Of a DNA stretch of 64,000 nt, positions 55,683-63,215 are shown one piece after another. Position 1 is the first letter of the stretch, and the number at the start of each line of letters is the position of its first letter. Under the pieces are notes generated by a model. It had not been told where the DNA came from and searched no databases. It saw only the letters and a list, made by a program, of their open reading frames with translations. Origin of the DNA: JBFELO01 sp041552055 (lineage in GTDB: Bacteria; Acidobacteriota; Thermoanaerobaculia; Thermoanaerobaculales; Sulfomarinibacteraceae); the NCBI GenBank assembly GCA_041552055.1, contig JBFELO010000004.1:16473-80472 (forward strand), in the 5' to 3' direction. A program made the position numbers and the translations under genes.

Positions 55683-57335
55683 TCACATCATCTCGCTGAT
55701 GTTGCTCCAGAATCTCGAGAACACGACGGTTGACAGGACATACCCCAGCGGCACGTTGACCGCGACACCGATGGTGAAAGCCCAGAACGGCTTGAGCCCG
55801 AAGGTCAGCAGGTCGGCGAACCTGGTGGACAATCCGATACACAGGAAGCACAGCACGAACGCCCAGGAACGCAGCTTCTTGATCGGCGAGATGACGCGCG
55901 GTTTGAGGTCCGACTCGAACCAGTTGGACTTGTACCGCAGCTGCTTGAGCGCGCCGATCTTGTCCTTGCGATCCGCGTCACCGAGCGGAATCGCAGCCTT
56001 GAGCACATCGTACTCGGACAGCTTCATCAACCCCCGATAGGTGATCACCCCTGCGTCGGGTTCGAAGCCGAAGCGGTCGGCGAACTCGGGAGGTGGCTCG
56101 TAGTCGGAGAAGTCGGTGTCGTACACGATCGTCTCGGCCCCGGTCTTGTAGGTGTCGCTCACCGCAGCTCGACCCACATGGTCCGCGGGTGGATTGGCCG
56201 ACACGGCGGTCATGATGATCGAGGCGGCGAAGAACCCGAGCACGAACTTGGGGAATCGCTCCCAGATCACACCAGCGCCGACCGCCCGCTGAGCGCCCTC
56301 CTCCTTCTCCCAGAACATCACCGAAACCACGGCCAGGATCAGGCACCAGATGCCGATCCAGATATCGCGCCCGATCACCTTCATGAGGGTGAACGTGTTG
56401 ATCGGATCGTCCGGGTTGAGCTGCGTTCCGTCGGCCGCCCTGATGGCTCCGGATTCGATCACATCCGCCAGCTCGGCCACCACCGCGAACCCGGCCGCAT
56501 CGGCAAACTCCGAGGTCCCGACCCACGCGCCCGCCTCACCGGGGGAGATCGGCACCGGCACCATCAGCTTGACCACCACGCTGAGCACCAGGATCATCAC
56601 GATCGCCCACACCGAGACCACCGCGATGCCGATGGCGATGTGGTCCTTCTTCGCCTTGACGGCACCACCGACCGCGATCGACGCCGACACGCCGCACACC
56701 GCACCGCCGGCCCCCAGCACCGCGCCGAACTGTGGCTCGAGCCCGAAGAACTTGGTTGCCGCGAGATAGATGGTGAGCCAGGTGCACACCGAGACGATGG
56801 TGGCCTGGACAAAGGCGATCGGGCCGGCGGAGACGATCAGCGTCAGCGGCAGCGTGGCGCCCAACAGCACGATACCGGTCTTGATGTAGTACTCGGTCCT
56901 CAGCGAGGTCTGGAACCACTCCGGCAGCTTGACGATGTTGCCGATCACCAGACCGATGAGCAGCGCCAAGAGAGGGGCGCCGAGGTGGAGGTTGTTCTTG
57001 ACGAACGAGTTCCCCGCGAGGTAGAAAATCACGAGCGATCCGCCAAACAGGATGATGTAGCCGGGGATGTACTCCGCGATCTTGTGACCCATGATCCCCA
57101 TCGAGATCGTGAACACGATGCCGAACAGCAGGAAGATGGTCAGGTAGCCGGTCCAGTGATGTCCCAGGTCGGCCGTCAGCTCACCGATCGACGACCAGCT
57201 TCCGGGCGTGACCGCCCAGGACGTGATCGAGGACCCGCCCCAGTAGACGACGAGCGCGAGCAGGACGATGCCCAAGCCGAGCCAGACCGCCCAGTAGTCC
57301 TCGGTCTTCCAGAGCTTCTGCAGTTTCGAGACCAA
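55683..57335 (-). CDS. YeiH/UPF0324-family putative sulfate/sulfonate exporter
   Basis: A 550-residue membrane protein with about eleven helices. The family core is seen in RTEYYIKTGIVLLGATLPL, GAVLGAGGAVCGVSASIAVG and FTIGVAVNVPLGYVLS. Plain YeiH proteins have about 340 residues; this one has a longer N-terminus and a soluble insert near residues 370-470. It lies directly upstream of dsrA, suggesting transport of sulfite, sulfide or another sulfur anion. The start is uncertain: TTG at 57335 follows GGAGGTGG, while an ATG at 57386 also keeps the frame. Confidence 0.78.
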   Translation of the reverse strand: MVSKLQKLWKTEDYWAVWLGLGIVLLALVVYWGGSSITSWAVTPGSWSSIGELTADLGHHWTGYLTIFLLFGIVFTISMGIMGHKIAEYIPGYIILFGGSLVIFYLAGNSFVKNNLHLGAPLLALLIGLVIGNIVKLPEWFQTSLRTEYYIKTGIVLLGATLPLTLIVSAGPIAFVQATIVSVCTWLTIYLAATKFFGLEPQFGAVLGAGGAVCGVSASIAVGGAVKAKKDHIAIGIAVVSVWAIVMILVLSVVVKLMVPVPISPGEAGAWVGTSEFADAAGFAVVAELADVIESGAIRAADGTQLNPDDPINTFTLMKVIGRDIWIGIWCLILAVVSVMFWEKEEGAQRAVGAGVIWERFPKFVLGFFAASIIMTAVSANPPADHVGRAAVSDTYKTGAETIVYDTDFSDYEPPPEFADRFGFEPDAGVITYRGLMKLSEYDVLKAAIPLGDADRKDKIGALKQLRYKSNWFESDLKPRVISPIKKLRSWAFVLCFLCIGLSTRFADLLTFGLKPFWAFTIGVAVNVPLGYVLSTVVFSRFWSNISEMM

Positions 57336-57490
57336 TCCACCTCCCCGCGTGCAGATGCGACACAGGAACCCTGCCCCGCACTGCAACCCCTGTGCCAGAG
57401 CCCTGATCGGCCTTCCGGCATGTAAGATTCTGAAAAAAATGATCTTCCGATGAGAATCACGCGTCGGCGAACGGCTGGTACGGAAAACCG

Positions 57491-57506
57491 GTTACGCAAC
57501 CGTAAC
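57491..57506. promoter_or_regulatory. Palindrome upstream of the yeiH-dsr operon
   Basis: GTTACGCAACCGTAAC is an inverted repeat (GTTACG/CGTAAC, 4-base spacer). It lies beside an AT-rich stretch (57512-57540) with TAGAAT and TAAAAT hexamers on the minus strand, the likely promoter. Its regulator is unknown. Confidence 0.4.
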
Positions 57507-57590
57507 GTCTCCTATAAATCATTCTAGATAAATATTTTACGACGCTGGTTACCGAAGTGGGGTGGGCCCGTCCCGTCACCGTCCCGCGAA

Positions 57591-57610
57591 CTCGTGAAAT
57601 GCGTCACGAG
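57591..57610. promoter_or_regulatory. CRP/FNR-like operator upstream of the yeiH-dsr operon
   Basis: CTCGTGA-N6-TCACGAG is a perfect 7-bp palindrome with the 6-base spacer of CRP/FNR-family sites (TGTGA-N6-TCACA). HcpR-type members of that family control sulfate-reduction genes elsewhere. The centre lies about 70-90 bases upstream of the candidate -10 hexamers, a plausible activator distance. Confidence 0.5.
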
Positions 57611-57679
57611 TCAGTAACACGGCGCGGTCAGTGGGGTTCGTTCGGTACACGCTGCATGTGTCGAAATACGGGGGCGTGA

Positions 57680-58057
57680 TCAGCGTCCGAGTCGCCGAGC
57701 GTTGCCATGGGCGCGAGCTCGCCGCCGTCGACTGTGGCAACCAGGCATCGAAAACCACGGCTGGGCCAGGCTCCCGTCGAGGTAGGCCCGGATGACGTCA
57801 TCCACCACGCCTCGGATCTCCATCACCAGCTCGACCCCGGCGGCCAGCAGCCGTTCCTCCAACCCGTGCGACACGGCTGCGCACAGTAGAACGTCGATCC
57901 CCAGCTGGGACATCACGCTGACCCGGTCACGATCCTCGACGGAGTGCTCCTCGGTGAACGTGGCCTCGCCGCCGATCACCTCGACGATCAGAAGCTTCTT
58001 CGCCACGTCGAATACCGGCGACACACGACCGGACCAGACCGGAACGGCAAGCCTCAT
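57680..58057 (-). CDS. NifX/NifB-type (dinitrogenase cofactor domain) small protein
   Basis: A 125-residue protein whose first 100 residues match the Nitro_FeMo-Co fold: RLAVPVWSGRVSPVFDVAKKLLIVEV, here shortened to its opening, then DVLLCAAVSHGLEERLLAAGVEL. The C-terminus is basic (CHSRRRRARAHGNARRLGR). No nif genes are present. Such stand-alone domains occur near iron-sulfur and metal-cofactor loci. It lies between the sigma-54 activator gene and the dsr operon. I prefer the ATG at 58057, although the frame opens at 58081. Confidence 0.72.
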   Translation of the reverse strand: MRLAVPVWSGRVSPVFDVAKKLLIVEVIGGEATFTEEHSVEDRDRVSVMSQLGIDVLLCAAVSHGLEERLLAAGVELVMEIRGVVDDVIRAYLDGSLAQPWFSMPGCHSRRRRARAHGNARRLGR

Positions 58058-58283
58058 CCCGCCCCGGGTAAGAGCAACCATCCTGCCAAATCTGCGCCCA
58101 CCGAGTCCAACACGTTAAAGTGCTTCATAAGAGAAACTTCCAACCATGATCTCTCGCAACATCTGTCAACTGCGTCGCAAATCGCGGAGTTGGCGGCGCC
58201 GGGGAATGTGCATTTTGCACGCACACTACCCTGGCGTCGGTCGCGGAAGGGCGCGGCAGTGCGTTCTTTCTGAACTTGACCGG

Positions 58284-59636
58284 CTACCGGTCACGACTGC
58301 GACCGTTCCGCTGCGGCGCGTTGATGCCGAGATCCTTGATCTTCCGAAACAGCGTGCTCGGATGGATCCCCAACTCCTCGGCGGCAGCCTTGCGGTTGCC
58401 TCCGTGGCGGTGCAGGGCGAGGGAGATGTGCAGCGCCTCCATGGCTCTGAGCGTCATCCCGGAGCGTGACTCGATCGACGGCACCTCGAGCCCGTGGCGC
58501 ACCTCCGGCGGCAGGTGATCGAGCTGGATGAGTCCTCCGCCACACAGCACGAAGGCGTGCTCGATGATGTTCTCCAGCTCGCGGGCGTTGCCCGGGAAGT
58601 CGTGCCTCATGAGCAGCCCGAGGACTTCCTGTGAGACCCCGACCACATCTGCCCCCTGCAGCCGGTTGAAACGGTCGACGAAGTGGTCGATCAACACGGG
58701 TATGTCCTCCCGACGCTCGTTCAGGGTCGGCAGCTCGAGCCGGATCACGTTGATGCGGTAGAAGAGATCTTCCCTAAACAAGCCCTCCTCCACCATCTTC
58801 GCGAGGTCGCGGTGGGTCGCGGCGATCACCCTCACGTCGGCGCGGACCGGCTCGACCGAGCCCAGAGGCTCATAGACGTGCTCTTGAAGGACGCGCAGAA
58901 GCCGCACCTGCATGGCCTGCGAGATGTCCCCGATCTCGTCCAGCAAGATGGTCCCTCCCTCCGCACGGGCGAACCGTCCCGGCTTGTCGGTGCGCGCGTC
59001 GGTGAACGCGCCCGCCTTGTAGCCGAAGAGTTCCGATTCCAGCAGGGTGTCGGGCAGCGCGCCGCAGTTGATCGCCACGAACCGCTTCTCTCGCCGCGGC
59101 GAAAGGTCGTGGATGGCGCGCGCGAACAGCTCCTTTCCCGTTCCGCTCGCTCCGTGGATCACCACCGTGGCATCGCTGGCAGCGATGGTCGGAACGACCT
59201 CGAACAGATCCTGCATGGCGCGGCTCCGCCCGATGATGTCACCGAGCGAGTAGCGGCTCTCGAGCTCCTTGCGGAGCTGCTCGACCTGGCTGAGATCTCG
59301 GAACGTTTCGACTCCGCCGACGATCTCGCCCTCGCGATCCCTGAGAATCGCCGTCGAGATGCTGATCGGACGCTTTCGCCCCTCGGTGTCGATGATGAAC
59401 ACCGCCTTGTTCACGATCGGTCGATCGGTCTCGAGCGTGCGCCGGAGGGCGCACTTGGTCTCGCAGATGCTGGCGCGAAACACGTCGCAGCAGCGCTGGC
59501 CTACGGCCTGTCCGCGCTCCACCCCGGTGATTCGCTCCGCGGCCCGGTTGAAGGACGAGATGCGCCACTCCTTGTCCACGGTGAACACACCGTCTGCGAC
59601 GCTGTCCAGGATGATCTGCGCGTCCTTGTGGTTCAT
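58284..59636 (-). CDS. PAS-containing sigma-54-dependent activator
   Basis: A 450-residue regulator with PAS (1-120), AAA+ (135-365) and Fis-type helix-turn-helix (NRKAAAEELGIHPSTLFRKI). The PAS domain holds a cysteine cluster: RCCDVFRASICETKCAL. The AAA+ domain has Walker A GASGTGKE and GGTILLDEIGDI. The sigma-54 contact loop reads GAFTDA instead of GAFTGA, a variant seen in a group of PAS-type activators. It probably senses redox state or a metal and may control the adjacent NifX-dsr genes. The ATG at 59636 is chosen because the PAS domain begins there. Confidence 0.88.
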   Translation of the reverse strand: MNHKDAQIILDSVADGVFTVDKEWRISSFNRAAERITGVERGQAVGQRCCDVFRASICETKCALRRTLETDRPIVNKAVFIIDTEGRKRPISISTAILRDREGEIVGGVETFRDLSQVEQLRKELESRYSLGDIIGRSRAMQDLFEVVPTIAASDATVVIHGASGTGKELFARAIHDLSPRREKRFVAINCGALPDTLLESELFGYKAGAFTDARTDKPGRFARAEGGTILLDEIGDISQAMQVRLLRVLQEHVYEPLGSVEPVRADVRVIAATHRDLAKMVEEGLFREDLFYRINVIRLELPTLNERREDIPVLIDHFVDRFNRLQGADVVGVSQEVLGLLMRHDFPGNARELENIIEHAFVLCGGGLIQLDHLPPEVRHGLEVPSIESRSGMTLRAMEALHISLALHRHGGNRKAAAEELGIHPSTLFRKIKDLGINAPQRNGRSRDR

Positions 59637-59906
59637 CGGCTCACGGCTCCACCTCGAACCGCCATTGTAGTGTTTCCAGCGGCGACCGGCAGCCCCGACG
59701 CCGGAGACGGCAGAGGACCGGCTCTCGACCATACTGCACGCGCGATATCTGCTGATCTGAGCGCATGGCTCCGAGGGGTGTGGGATACTGACGCCGGTCT
59801 TTCCGCGAGCCGGAGACGAAACCGTCGCTGTCCGCGGCTGGGAGCCGTCGGGCACCGACGGGCGGACGCGGCTCTCTGACCGAATCGAAACGACGGGGCG
59901 TGGGAG

Positions 59907-61301
59907 TTGGACGCACGAGCGCCAGACGCGAAAAATCCAGCCAAGGGGATGACCTCGGAGCGGGATGAGAATGACCGGACCGCACGGCAGCAGACACGGC
60001 TGCTGATCATCTATCTGGCGTGCGTCGCCCTGGTTTCATCTGCGGCGGCGGTACTGGCAAGTCGCCTTCCCCCGGTCGTCCTTGGTTTGGTTTTGTTGGC
60101 ATCGCTCGCCATCATCGGCCTCGTGGTCTTCGCCCGCCATCGGTGGAGTGCCAACAGCCGCCCTGTTAAGACCCTCAGACGCGAGCTCGACCAGACGCGG
60201 CGCGATTACGAACGTCTGTTCACCGCGGTGCCGTGCTTCATCTGTGTCCTCGGCCGCGACCACCGGATCATCGAAGCGAACGCCCTGTATCGGAGGGAGT
60301 TCGGGGCCACCGGTCAATCACTCTGCTATGAGGTCTGCAAGAAGCGAACCTCCCAGTGCCCAGACTGTATCGTGGACAAGACGTTTGCCGACGGCAGGAT
60401 CCATTCCAACGAGGAGTCGCTGATTACCCGAGATGGCGACCGCATCAACGTCGTCGTCCACACCAGGCCGGTGTACGACGATGACGGCGAGATCAGCGCC
60501 GTCATGGAGGTCTTCACCGACATCACCGAGGTGAAGAAGCTGCAGCGCCAGCTCGCCCTCATGGGTCGCGCGGTCGCCGGCATGGCCCACCGGATCAAGA
60601 ATATCCTGATGGGTCTGGAGGGTGGCATCTTCGTCGTCAACACCGGACTCGAGACCGGGGACCGGGAGTCGATCGACGAGGGTTGGGACATGGTGGAACG
60701 GAACGTCAGTCGGGTCTCCCGCATCGTCAAGGACCTGCTGTACTGCTCGAAGGATCGGCCCCCCGACTTCACGGAAAATGTCTGCCCCCACGACATCGTG
60801 ATCGATGTTCGCGATCTGTACGCGGACCGCATGAGGGAAGAAAACATCGAGATCCGGACCGAGTTGAGCCAGCCGCCGCACCGCGGGACCTTTGACGTGG
60901 AGGGGTTGCACAGTCTGCTGTGCAACCTGGTCGCAAACGCCATCGACGCGTGTCGATTCGATCCCTCGGAGGACAAGGACCACCACACCATCACCCTGCG
61001 GTGTCGTCAGGACAAGGACGGCGCAACCATTCTCCAGGTGGCGGATACCGGGGCCGGCATCCCCGAGGGTCTCAACAACAAGGTCTTCGAGGACTTCTTC
61101 TCGTCCAAGGGGACCGAGGGCACCGGCATCGGCCTGCTGGTGGTGCAGAAGGTCGCCGAGGAGCACGGCGGCAAGATCGCACTCAACTCCTCACCCGGCA
61201 GGGGGACCACCTTCACGGTGACCATCCCGTCACAACCCCCCGCCAAGTCTCACGAAGAGCTACCCCGGCCGGTGGAGGCGACGACCCAGCGATCAGTCTG
61301 A
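59907..61301 (+). CDS. Membrane histidine kinase with Cys-rich PAS domain
   Basis: A kinase of up to 464 residues. Two membrane helices lie near residues 32-52 and 56-76, with almost no periplasmic loop. A PAS domain follows with cysteines in LCYEVCKKRTSQCPDCI. The H-box is GMAHRIKNILMG, and the ATPase domain shows NLVANAID, ADTGAGIP and GTGIGLLVV. The cytoplasmic Cys cluster suggests redox or metal sensing. The start is TTG at 59907 or ATG at 59949. It converges with a response regulator, overlapping it by nine bases at the 3' ends. Confidence 0.87.
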   Translation: MDARAPDAKNPAKGMTSERDENDRTARQQTRLLIIYLACVALVSSAAAVLASRLPPVVLGLVLLASLAIIGLVVFARHRWSANSRPVKTLRRELDQTRRDYERLFTAVPCFICVLGRDHRIIEANALYRREFGATGQSLCYEVCKKRTSQCPDCIVDKTFADGRIHSNEESLITRDGDRINVVVHTRPVYDDDGEISAVMEVFTDITEVKKLQRQLALMGRAVAGMAHRIKNILMGLEGGIFVVNTGLETGDRESIDEGWDMVERNVSRVSRIVKDLLYCSKDRPPDFTENVCPHDIVIDVRDLYADRMREENIEIRTELSQPPHRGTFDVEGLHSLLCNLVANAIDACRFDPSEDKDHHTITLRCRQDKDGATILQVADTGAGIPEGLNNKVFEDFFSSKGTEGTGIGLLVVQKVAEEHGGKIALNSSPGRGTTFTVTIPSQPPAKSHEELPRPVEATTQRSV

Positions 61302-61685
61302 TACTGCGGATTCCGCGCCGAGCAGCCCTGCAACCGTGTCGAGAAATGCATCCCGGTCGATCGGCTTCTCCACCAGGGCGTTGGGACGGGGCAGATCGCC
61401 GAGATCGCCGAAGAAGTCGTCCAGCCTGGTCAGGCCGGTCAAGACCACGATCGGGATGTCTCTGGTCTTGGGGGACGTGCGCAATCCGCGGTAAGCCCGC
61501 AGCCCGGATCCCTTCGGCATCAGAATGTCGAGCGTGATCAGGTCGGGCCTGCTCGACTCGGCCAACTCCAGACCCTCTTCACCGTTGGCGGCTGTTTCGG
61601 TCTCGTAGCCGGCCTTGCGGAAGAGCGTCCCGAGGTAGACCTGCATATCCTTCTCGTCGTCGATGATTAGGATTCTCTTTGCCAT
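61293..61685 (-). CDS. Single-domain response regulator
   Basis: A 130-residue CheY-like receiver with ILIIDDEKDMQ, the phosphorylatable Asp in LITLDILMPKGSG, VLTGL and EKPID. There is no output domain. It faces the histidine kinase gene tail to tail. Partner output may be by protein contact or phosphorelay. Its relative at 62659-63027 is similar in layout. Confidence 0.9.
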   Translation of the reverse strand: MAKRILIIDDEKDMQVYLGTLFRKAGYETETAANGEEGLELAESSRPDLITLDILMPKGSGLRAYRGLRTSPKTRDIPIVVLTGLTRLDDFFGDLGDLPRPNALVEKPIDRDAFLDTVAGLLGAESAVSD

Positions 61686-61708
61686 CGTCTCTCTCCCCTT
61701 CGTTCCGA

Positions 61709-62524
61709 CTACTGGACCCATCGGTCGTTGCCGAGCGCTGCCCGTGCCTCGGGGGTGTCGATGAGCTTGAGCACCTTGCGCACCGGCTCCCTCAGCTTGG
61801 GATTGTCCAACGCCCGGACAATGCAGTCGACGACCTCCGGATCCCTCAGAAACGCAAGTTCTTCCGCGGCACACTCCACAAGCTTCGGGTTGGCGCTCGT
61901 CAGCGCCGAGCACAGGTACTCCACTGCGAGCCCACCGGTCTCACCCCCCTTGCGGGCGATCGTCCCGAGTGCCCGCAGCGCCTTCTCCGACCGGCGGAAT
62001 CTCCCGATCGCCCTCACACCGCGCAGACCTCCACCGTAGATCTCCACGAACGCCTCGACCCGCTTCTCGCTCTTGCGCGGCGCGGGTTGTTCGTACGCCG
62101 CTGCCTCCGCCACCTCGTCGAGGTACCCGGCATCGGCGAAGTACTCGACCGCCATCCGGCGCACGATCGGGGTGTACTCCGGGTCCTTCGCGATCGACTC
62201 GATCAGGCGCCGGTCCGTGATGCGCGAGAAACACATCGCGATCAGCTCGAGGTTCTTTGGAGACTTGAGGAGGTCGGCCAGCACGCCCTGCGAGAAGATC
62301 CGCTCGACCGCCATCAGTCGAACATCGAGCGATGCGGCATCTCGCGCAATCTTCTCCAACGACAGGTCGTCGTTCAACCTGGCGACCGCCGCCAGCCGAA
62401 CTCGCTGTGAATCGTCGGTACAGGCCACATCCACCAGCGCGTCCGGGTCAGCCAACTTCTTCACTGCCCTGAGCCGCACCCGAGGGTCGGTGTGCGTGTG
62501 GTCCCGCCTTTCAAGAACACTCAT
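61709..62524 (-). CDS. HEAT-repeat protein between two response regulators
   Basis: A 271-residue protein of helical repeats with DPRVRLRAVKKLADPDALVD, DSQRVRLAAVARLND and DVRLMAVERIF among the units. No enzymatic motif is seen. HEAT proteins act as scaffolds. Its place between two receivers and near hmc-type genes suggests a link between signalling and an electron-transfer complex. AGGAGG precedes the start at 62524. Confidence 0.8.
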   Translation of the reverse strand: MSVLERRDHTHTDPRVRLRAVKKLADPDALVDVACTDDSQRVRLAAVARLNDDLSLEKIARDAASLDVRLMAVERIFSQGVLADLLKSPKNLELIAMCFSRITDRRLIESIAKDPEYTPIVRRMAVEYFADAGYLDEVAEAAAYEQPAPRKSEKRVEAFVEIYGGGLRGVRAIGRFRRSEKALRALGTIARKGGETGGLAVEYLCSALTSANPKLVECAAEELAFLRDPEVVDCIVRALDNPKLREPVRKVLKLIDTPEARAALGNDRWVQ

Positions 62525-62658
62525 GCCCGCCTCCTTTCCGAGGGGACGCGGCCGGCTGCCGCCGCCGGCCAGTTTTCTCGTCCGCCCGCACCACGACCAC
62601 CGTTGGAGACGGCGGACGTCGCGGACAACGAACAGCGCCTGTCATCTCGCCACTCCGT

Positions 62659-63027
62659 TCACACATCGACATCGACCCCGAGAGCTCTGTCCACCGCCAC
62701 ACCGAATTCGTCCGGGTCGATAGGTTTGTCGAAGACGGCAACGGGCTCCCTGAGCGCCAGGTGTCGTCCAGCGAGCCCGCTGACGACGATGACCGGCGTC
62801 TCGGACAGCTCCCTGTCCTTGGTGAGTCGGCGGTAGAAATCCGTGCCCGACTGGTTGGGCATCATGAGATCGAGGATGACCAGGTCCGGCTTTTCCCGCC
62901 GGGCGATCTCGAACGCCTCCCTGCCGTCTGCGGCGGTCATGGTCTCATAGCCGCGCTTTTCGAGCACCGCGGTCAGGAATCTCCGCACGTCCGCCTCGTC
63001 GTCGACGACCAGGATTCTCTTGCTCAT
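62659..63027 (-). CDS. Single-domain response regulator near hmc-type genes
   Basis: A 122-residue receiver with ILVVDDEADVR, LVILDLMMPNQSG, VVSGLAG and DKPIDPDE. GGAGGTGGTC precedes the ATG at 63027. In Desulfovibrio the hmc operon ends with a response-regulator gene (rrf1), and this gene has the same position after hmcC and hmcD here. That parallel is from known biology; direct homology was not tested. Confidence 0.88.
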   Translation of the reverse strand: MSKRILVVDDEADVRRFLTAVLEKRGYETMTAADGREAFEIARREKPDLVILDLMMPNQSGTDFYRRLTKDRELSETPVIVVSGLAGRHLALREPVAVFDKPIDPDEFGVAVDRALGVDVDV

Positions 63028-63073
63028 GACCACCTCCATTCGTCTCCGCCCGGTCGGGATTGCGACCACGACA

Positions 63074-63202
63074 TCAGCGGTGCTCCTTCTCCTCCCGCTC
63101 GGTGAGGAACCTCCAGAAGGGAATCGAGCCGATCAGCAGGATCACGGCGAGGAGGTACGAGATTCCTTTTGTGTGCGCGAAGAACTCCTGAAGGGTGTGC
63201 AT
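63074..63202 (-). CDS. hmcD: HmcD-like 42-residue membrane protein
   Basis: A short frame of 42 codons with ATG at 63202, preceded by GGAGGTGGCT. The product opens MHTLQEFFAHTKGISYLL, has one membrane helix (residues 15-33, ending IGSIPFWRFL) and a charged tail EREEKEHR. HmcD of the Hmc complex is likewise a tiny single-helix protein with a TKG/EY start and an FW-R motif. It starts 13 bases after the hmcC-like stop. It is easily missed because of its size. Confidence 0.75.
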   Translation of the reverse strand: MHTLQEFFAHTKGISYLLAVILLIGSIPFWRFLTEREEKEHR

Positions 63203-63215
63203 AGCCACCTCCGGG

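Noticed and set aside
58201..58225. TGCATTTTGCA as part of a sigma-54 promoter
   Set aside because: The required GG-N10-GC spacing is not met; it is only a short palindrome.
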